DNA from: Micropruina sonneratiae
Lineage (GTDB): Bacteria > Actinomycetota > Actinomycetes > Propionibacteriales > Propionibacteriaceae
Assembly: GCF_025972045.1 (NCBI RefSeq)
Contig: NZ_JAPDHX010000001.1
Coordinates: forward strand, 848,787 to 912,786
Length of the DNA: 64,000 nucleotides
Reading direction: 5' to 3'
Below, one piece after another: positions 59,796 through 64,000 of this stretch. The notes under the pieces were generated by a model, which worked only from the letters and a program-made list of their open reading frames with translations, did no database searches and was not told the origin of the DNA. Position numbers and translations under genes: made by a program. The stretch's first letter is position 1. Each line of letters begins with the position of its first letter.

Positions 59796-60764
59796 ATGGA
59801 CATCGACATGGAGGCACTGCGCGCCCTGGAGCGCGACCGCGAGATCCCGATGGACGTGCTGATCGGTGCGCTCGAGGACGCGATGCTGAACGCGTACGAG
59901 AAGACCGACAACGCCGTGCCCGGTTCGCGGGTCGAGGTCGACCGCAAGACCGGACGGGTCACCGTCTTCGCCCCGGAACGCGACGAAGAGGGCGAGAAGA
60001 TCGGTGAGTACGACGACACCCCCGCCGGCTTCGGCCGGGTCGCCGCCACGACGGCGCGCCAGGTGATCTACCAGCGCATCCGGCAGGCCGAGGACGACCA
60101 GAAGTACGGCCACTTCTCCGCCGTCGAGGGCGACATCGTGGTGGGCGTGGTGCAGCAGGACCGCGACTCGCGCACCGTCCGGGTCGACCTGGGCAGCATC
60201 GAGGCGATCATGCCGCTGGCCGAGCAGGTGCCCGGCGAGGACTACTCCCACGGCCGGCGGCTGCGGGTGTACGTGGTGTCGGTGCGGCGGGAGCTGCGCG
60301 GGCCGCAGGTGGTCGTCTCGCGGACCCATCCGAACCTGGTGCAGAAGCTGTTCAAGCTCGAGGTGCCCGAGATCGAGCAGGGCGTGGTCGAGATCAAGGC
60401 GATCGCTCGCGAGGCCGGCCACCGCACCAAGATCGCCGTGCTGTCGAACAATCCGGACGTGTCGGCCAAGGGCGCCTGCATCGGACCGATGGGGCAGCGC
60501 GTCCGGGCGATCATGCACGAGCTCAACGAGGAGAAGATCGACATCATCGACTACTCCGCCGACCCCGCGAAGTTCGTCAAGGAGGCGTTGTCGCCGGCGA
60601 AGGTGTCACAGGTGATCGTCACCGACGCCACCGCGCGAGCCGCGCGGGCCATCGTGCCCGACTACCAGTTGTCACTGGCGATCGGACGCGAGGGCCAGAA
60701 CGCCCGCCTGGCCGCCCGGCTGACCGGCTGGCGCATCGACATACGCCCCGACACCCAGGCCTGA
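59796..60764 (+). CDS. nusA: Transcription termination/antitermination protein NusA (short form)
   Basis: 322 residues. N-terminal RNA polymerase-binding domain, then S1 ([21 protein letters not shown]), KH1 and KH2 ([51 protein letters not shown]). The acidic C-terminal repeats of the E. coli protein are missing, as in other actinobacteria. After its stop the expected ylxR and infB genes do not follow; instead there is a repeat block of ~300 bp and an unrelated minus-strand gene. Confidence 0.95.
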   Translation: MDIDMEALRALERDREIPMDVLIGALEDAMLNAYEKTDNAVPGSRVEVDRKTGRVTVFAPERDEEGEKIGEYDDTPAGFGRVAATTARQVIYQRIRQAEDDQKYGHFSAVEGDIVVGVVQQDRDSRTVRVDLGSIEAIMPLAEQVPGEDYSHGRRLRVYVVSVRRELRGPQVVVSRTHPNLVQKLFKLEVPEIEQGVVEIKAIAREAGHRTKIAVLSNNPDVSAKGACIGPMGQRVRAIMHELNEEKIDIIDYSADPAKFVKEALSPAKVSQVIVTDATARAARAIVPDYQLSLAIGREGQNARLAARLTGWRIDIRPDTQA

Positions 60765-60836
60765 CGCGGCCTCGCCGGTCGAGTCGGTCGGTTCCTCGGC
60801 CGGCAGGGCCCCGGTCGCCTCAGTCGGGGGCCGTCG

Positions 60837-61068
60837 GTTCTCTGCAACGCCGACTACTCGCACCTACGCCGGCTACTTTCGTGTCACAACACGAGAGCAG
60901 TCGGCGTTCCCGAAAGTAGTGGGTGTTGTCGAGAACGGGCCCGGGAATCCCGGGCACCTTACACGGGAGCAGTGGGCGTTGATGAGAACGGGCCCCCCTG
61001 AATCCCAGGAACACCCCGCGGGAGCAGTCGGCGTTCCCGAAAGCAGTGGGTGTTGCTGAGAACGGGCC
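60837..61068. repeat. Intergenic repeat block, family member 2 (downstream of nusA)
   Basis: This has the same building blocks as the block upstream of rpsB. GTTCTCTGCAACGCCGACT (60837-60855) is followed by a CGTGT-caca-ACACG palindrome (~60880-60893). Several plus-strand copies of GAGCAGTSGGCGTT then end in GAGAACGGGC: around 60895-60941, 60966-60992 and 61020-61067. Two copies have an inner variant CCCGAAAGYAGTGGGTGTTG. No gene is apparent from 60765 to 61168. Confidence 0.78.
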
Positions 61069-61168
61069 CTGAACCGCAGGTCACCCCTAAGCGGAGTCGA
61101 CTCTCGACCACGCTCGACCACGTGGCGTACGAGAACTCGATCAAACGCCGGACCGGCGTGGACGACGT

Positions 61169-61202
61169 CCGGCCCCTCACCCGGGGGATGGTGAGGGGCC
61201 GG
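61169..61202. terminator. Strong hairpin, probable terminator
   Basis: CCGGCCCCTCACC (61169-61181) pairs perfectly with GGTGAGGGGCCGG (61190-61202) around an 8-nt loop. It stands 80 bp beyond the stop of the minus-strand gene at 61284 and could end its transcript; a T-run is lacking, as is common in actinobacteria. Confidence 0.55.
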
Positions 61203-61283
61203 AGGTGGAGCCCGCCGGGGGCGGCTTCGGCGAGCGACCGCCGGGGGGATGGCTGGTCGTCACGCTGCCGACGGGAGTCTGGG

Positions 61284-61850
61284 TCAGGCGCTGGCGCTCG
61301 CGCTTGGTTGCGGGGCCTGTGAGGCGTCCCCGCTGGGCTGGTCGGTCTGTTGCTCGGAGCGGACCTCTTCGATCGCCTTGGCAACGGTGTCCTCGTCCAG
61401 GCCGAGCGCCTCGGCCAGCGACTTGGCCAGCTGGTCGTCCATGCCGGAGCCGCCCCCACCGGGACCGCCGCCGCCGTTGGGCCCGCCGCCGTTGCTGGGC
61501 GCCCCGCTGGGCATCGCTCCGGACGATGCGCCGTCGCTCGGCATCGCGCGACCGCTGGCGTCGCCACTGGGCCGGTTCGCCTGCATGGCCTGCTGCAGCG
61601 CCTCGGTCACCTTGTCCTCGTCGACCCCCAGCTTTTCGGCCAACGCCTTGGCGAAGTTGCTCATGTTGCCCATGCCGCCGCCACGGCCCTCGCCGCCGGG
61701 CCCTTCGCCCTGGCCGCTGCCCTGGCTCGGCTGGGCCTGGGCCTGGGTGGTGGTCGCGGCTCCGCTGAAGGCGTAGCCGACGCCGAAGGCGGCGCCGATA
61801 CCGATCACCGCCGAGCCGATGGCGAGGCCGGTCTTCTGCTTGCTGTTCAT
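61284..61850 (-). CDS. Secreted or membrane-anchored protein with duplicated helical motif, unknown function
   Basis: 188 residues. A signal or anchor helix lies at residues 5-30 (TGLAIGSAVIGIGAAFGVGYAF). Glu/Gln/Gly-rich sequence follows, then two copies of one motif: FAKALAEKLGVDEDKVTEAL (~66-85) and LAKSLAEALGLDEDTVAKAI (~141-160), separated by a Gly/Pro/Ser/Asn-rich linker. The motif (AKxLAExLGxDEDxVxxAxxE) resembles the DUF2680/YckD-type helical repeat. No function can be assigned. ATG at 61850; its own hairpin terminator lies downstream. Confidence 0.65.
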   Translation of the reverse strand: MNSKQKTGLAIGSAVIGIGAAFGVGYAFSGAATTTQAQAQPSQGSGQGEGPGGEGRGGGMGNMSNFAKALAEKLGVDEDKVTEALQQAMQANRPSGDASGRAMPSDGASSGAMPSGAPSNGGGPNGGGGPGGGGSGMDDQLAKSLAEALGLDEDTVAKAIEEVRSEQQTDQPSGDASQAPQPSASASA

Positions 61851-62017
61851 CTGTGCTGGAGTCTCCCGTGCCGATCTCGGTTCGTTGTGCTGACAACCAG
61901 TGAGCCGGACGCCGCTGGCACGGTCCTGATCGGTGGCTGTGGGTGTGCTGTGGGTCGTCTTCCGGCCTGACCGGTCAATTCGGACCGTGGGGACTCGGTG
62001 GGCAGCTATGGAACCCG

Positions 62018-62043
62018 AGAACAGTCGGCGTTGCTGAGAACGG
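62018..62043 (+). repeat. Single dispersed copy of the intergenic repeat
   Basis: AGAACAGTCGGCGTTGCTGAGAACGG matches the units at 15.4 kb and 60.9-61.1 kb (consensus AGTSGGCGTTG-NN-GAGAACG). It lies in the 279-bp gap between two divergent genes. Confidence 0.65.
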
Positions 62044-62129
62044 ACGCCCCGGACGCGACAGAAGGGTCGTGTTCCGGTGGTGGGGCTGAACGACATTCGG
62101 CCGCGGGGGCGGGCGACTACCCTGAGCGG

Positions 62130-62732
62130 GTGCCTTCCGAGAACAGCAGACCCCGCCGTCCGGCCTTCCGTGACCCGGCCATGCTCGAGCTGATGGGCGT
62201 GGGCAGCGACCCGATCGCCCAGCTGCACGCCGCCCACGAGACCGCCGCTGTCCTGCTGCGCACCGGCCGGGCGGCCGACGATCCGGCGGTGACCAGGCGG
62301 TTGGTCGACCTGGTGGACGAGATCGGGCTGTCGACGTTGGCCGATCTGTGGTCGTCGCGCCCGCCGCGCTCGCTGCCCGGTGCGTTGTGGCGGCTGTACT
62401 TCCTGCGCGAGTGGATGCGCACCGACGCCCCCGGCGTGGCGCGCAGCTACGCCGCCGGCGTCCGGTTCACCGAACCCAACCACGTGGTGGCGGGCATCGA
62501 TCCGCCCCGGCCCGACGACGTCCGCCGGGTCGCCGACGACATTCTGCGCGGCGCCTTTACCGGCGACTTCGCCGTCGCCCTCGAGCGGGCCGCGGCTTTC
62601 TGCCTGGTGGCCTCCGCCGGCGGTGCCGACCTGGAGGGCTCCGAATGGCTGCTGCGGTCGCAGCGGCTGCAGCAGATGGCGTCCGACCTGACCGCGTGCG
62701 CGGGGCTGTGGCGGGCCGGCACCCTGCAGTGA
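62130..62732 (+). CDS. Conserved-looking protein of unknown function
   Basis: 200 residues, soluble and largely helical; I do not recognise its family. It starts PSENSRPRRPAFRDPAMLEL, has a helical core (HAAHETAAVLLRTGRAAD, RLVDLVDEIGLSTLADLW, ALWRLYFLREWMR) and ends LQQMASDLTACAGLWRAGTL. The GTG at 62130 follows TACCCT (62118-62123) by 6 nt and is leaderless. Codon use is like its neighbours, so it is probably a real gene. Confidence 0.7.
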   Translation: MPSENSRPRRPAFRDPAMLELMGVGSDPIAQLHAAHETAAVLLRTGRAADDPAVTRRLVDLVDEIGLSTLADLWSSRPPRSLPGALWRLYFLREWMRTDAPGVARSYAAGVRFTEPNHVVAGIDPPRPDDVRRVADDILRGAFTGDFAVALERAAAFCLVASAGGADLEGSEWLLRSQRLQQMASDLTACAGLWRAGTLQ

Positions 62733-62780
62733 ATCAGGCGGAGGGTCGTCCCGGACCCGTCGCGGTGCGGGCCGGCCGGA

Positions 62781-63501
62781 TCATCGTGGGGCTTGGCCGA
62801 GCGGCTTGACGGCCCTGATGAAGGCGCTGGCCAGCGCGCCATCGAGGGCGTCCACGGCGTCCGCCACCGTACGTCCCGCCGGCAGTTCGTCGCGCAGCGG
62901 TTCGGCCAGTTCGGCTAGCTCGTCGCGGTCGTAGCGCCGCGTGATCTGCACGTCGGGTGCCCCGAAGCCGGCCGAGACGAGCTTGTCGCGGTAGTCGGTG
63001 ACGGTGAGCGCCGACGACGCACCCCGTCCACAACCCCGCCACCCGCACCCATTGCGGTGCCAGTTCGCGCAGCAGGACGACGTCGGCCGCGGCGAACCGG
63101 CCGTCGGGCCGCAGTACCCGGAACGCCTCGGCGAGCACGGCGTCCTTGTCGGTGGACACGGCCAGGCTGAGCAATTCGTCGGTGGCGTCGACCCCATAGG
63201 CGATGCCGCCCGGAGCGACGCGACGCGCCGACAGCAGGACGTCCAGCCCGCCGCCCGAACCGAGGTCGAGCACGTCGTCGCCGGGGTTGAGGTCGATCAG
63301 GGCGGTCGGGTTGCCGCAGCCGAGCGAGGCTGCGGCGGCGCCGGCCAGCGGCGCTTCGACGGCTGTGTACAGGTCGCGGGTGATCCGGTCGCAGCTGCCG
63401 CCGCAGCACGCGCCGTCGGTGCTGTCGGCGAGTCCCACCAGGCGCTGTGCGGACGTCGCGAACCTCTCGTGAACGGCCTGGGGGAGGTCGGCTGCGTCCA
63501 T
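62781..63501 (-). pseudogene. arsM: Decayed arsenite methyltransferase (arsM)
   Basis: The sequence is clearly ArsM-like. CCGGSC near residue 33 and the SAM motif DDVLDLGSGGGLDVLL are intact. Then GVDATDELLSLA joins straight to VSTDKDAVLAEAFRVLRP; about 40 residues including the catalytic-Cys segment (usually NCVINLS) are missing. Further on, after LWTGCVVGA (around 63008-63011), the frame is lost; a net restoration of two bases brings back LTVTDYRDKLVSAGFGAPD and a normal end at 62781. A non-functional relic. The original would have started at ATG 63501 with AGGAGA upstream. Confidence 0.8.
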
Positions 63502-63510
63502 GGCGTCTCC

Positions 63511-63532
63511 TGATTCGATCAGTCTGGAATCA
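63511..63532. promoter_or_regulatory. Inverted repeat between arsM and arsR relics
   Basis: TGATTC (63511-63516) and GAATCA (63527-63532), 10 bp apart, lie between the two divergent ars relics, where an ArsR dimer would bind. Its low G+C compared with the surroundings and its symmetry support an old operator. Confidence 0.4.
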
Positions 63533-63590
63533 AGAGGTTGGCACGTAATTCGGCCAGGTCGGCCTCGGCGTCATCGGTCACGATAGAGGC

Positions 63591-63901
63591 ATGACGATCG
63601 AGGTGGACGCCTGCTGTCCCGGGCAGGGATCGACCGGTGAACCGGCCCCCGACGACCTGGCCGCCGGCTTCAAGGCGCTCGGCGATCCGGTGCGGGTGCG
63701 GCTGTACGCGCTGATCGCCGCACGCGACGAGATCTGTGTGTGCGAGCTCACGCCGCAGTTCGAGCAGTCCACGTCATCACCCATCACCTCAAGGTGTTGC
63801 GCGAGGCAGGACTGGGTCGCGCCCAGCGCCGCGGGACGTGGGTGTACCACGCCTCCGTGCCGGACGCCGTGGCGCGGCTGGGAGCGTTCCTCACCGCCTG
63901 A
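63591..63901 (+). pseudogene. arsR: Frameshifted ArsR-family repressor
   Basis: The first half is a normal ArsR start: FKALGDPVRVRLYALIAARDEICVCELTPQFEQS, with the CVCEL metal-binding Cys pair. After FEQST the frame goes wrong; inserting one base in the ACx codon around 63770 gives STVITHHLKVLREAGLGRAQ and RRGTWVYHASVPDAVARLGAF, an ordinary recognition helix and wing, ending at TGA 63899-63901. So the gene is one base short. Both divergent ars genes here are damaged, arguing for loss of the system rather than chance error. Confidence 0.78.
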
Positions 63902-63942
63902 TCGGCTGAGCGTCCGCAGGGCGCCGCTTCGATCGCGCAACG

Positions 63943-64000
63943 CTCGAGCCGGGCCGGATTTGGGTTCTGGGTGGGACGGCCTATAGTTGGCGGTCGGTGT
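63943..64000 (+). promoter_or_regulatory. Candidate promoter at window end
   Basis: TATAGT (63981-63986) follows a GGGTTCTGGGTGGGACGGCC spacer; a TTTGGG-like -35 lies about 17-20 bp before it. Its AT-rich -10 stands out in this genome and may serve a gene beyond the window. Confidence 0.35.

Noticed and set aside
1-64000. tRNA or rRNA genes
   Set aside because: I looked for T-loop (GTTCGAATC-type) and rRNA segments on both strands and saw none I could support.

Overview
The window is high-GC actinobacterial DNA. Many genes appear to be leaderless: a TANNNT hexamer followed 5-8 nt later by ATG or GTG. ATGA/GTGA stop-start overlaps are common, and the housekeeping blocks (rpsB-tsf-pyrH-frr-cdsA-rlmN, dxr-rip1-ispG, rimP-nusA) are arranged in the actinobacterial way. 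Together with a B12-dependent 1,2-propanediol microcompartment locus, this points to a Propionibacteriaceae-like organism. That placement is inference; no rRNA or tRNA gene is visible to confirm it.

Layout. 0-15 kb: ordinary chromosome. It holds a partial M20 hydrolase, an RlmA-type methyltransferase, an SDR, SURF1, DUF3099, fabG-fabI, an ABC ATPase, NfeD-SPFH, a BASS transporter, a SpoU methyltransferase, a DinB/ankyrin protein, a serine hydrolase, YbjN-def, xerC and an M23 peptidase. 15.1-15.9 kb: a non-coding repeat block followed by the rpsB promoter and a long leader. 15.9-21.3 kb: the rpsB to rlmN group. 21.4-25.5 kb: an aldehyde dehydrogenase, a frameshifted LOG-family gene facing it, a universal stress protein and two fluoride channels. 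25.5-30.5 kb: dxr, rip1, a glycosyltransferase and ispG. 30.5-41.7 kb: mixed genes including a self-contained HTH regulator/membrane-protein pair with a clear operator, two DUF202 proteins, a Gln/Gly/Pro-rich membrane protein, a Na+/H+ antiporter fused to a UBP zinc finger, proS and a TauE/SafE permease.

41.7-58.2 kb is the most interesting part: a Pdu-type bacterial microcompartment locus. A minus-strand run pduA-B-C-D-E-G-H-K-J-L-(eutJ-like)-(flavoprotein)-N-O-P diverges from plus-strand pduU-V. pocR and pduQ lie beyond them on the minus strand. Propanediol would be dehydrated by PduCDE, repaired by PduGH and supplied with adenosyl-B12 by PduO. The aldehyde would go to propionyl-CoA (PduP) and propionyl-phosphate (PduL) or be reduced to propanol (PduQ), inside a shell of PduA/B/J/K/N/U. 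The pduA-pduU gap holds two perfect 11-bp direct repeats 21 bp apart, a good candidate PocR operator.

Facing the 3' end of this operon is a cobalamin riboswitch on the plus strand. A perfect 11-bp hairpin after the aptamer buries the Shine-Dalgarno of the next gene. That gene encodes not a transporter or B12 enzyme but a 200-residue tyrosine-recombinase relic with no nucleophile tyrosine. The riboswitch promoter resembles the pduA promoter (TTYGTGC-N13-TAGCCT in both). A B12-gated, possibly antisense or regulatory, unit attached to a pdu locus is my main candidate for something undescribed.

58.3-64 kb: a lipoprotein gene and rimP-nusA without the usual ylxR-infB, followed by a second copy of the repeat family seen before rpsB. 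Two uncharacterised proteins follow, then a decayed arsenic pair (arsM with a deletion and a frameshift, arsR with a frameshift).
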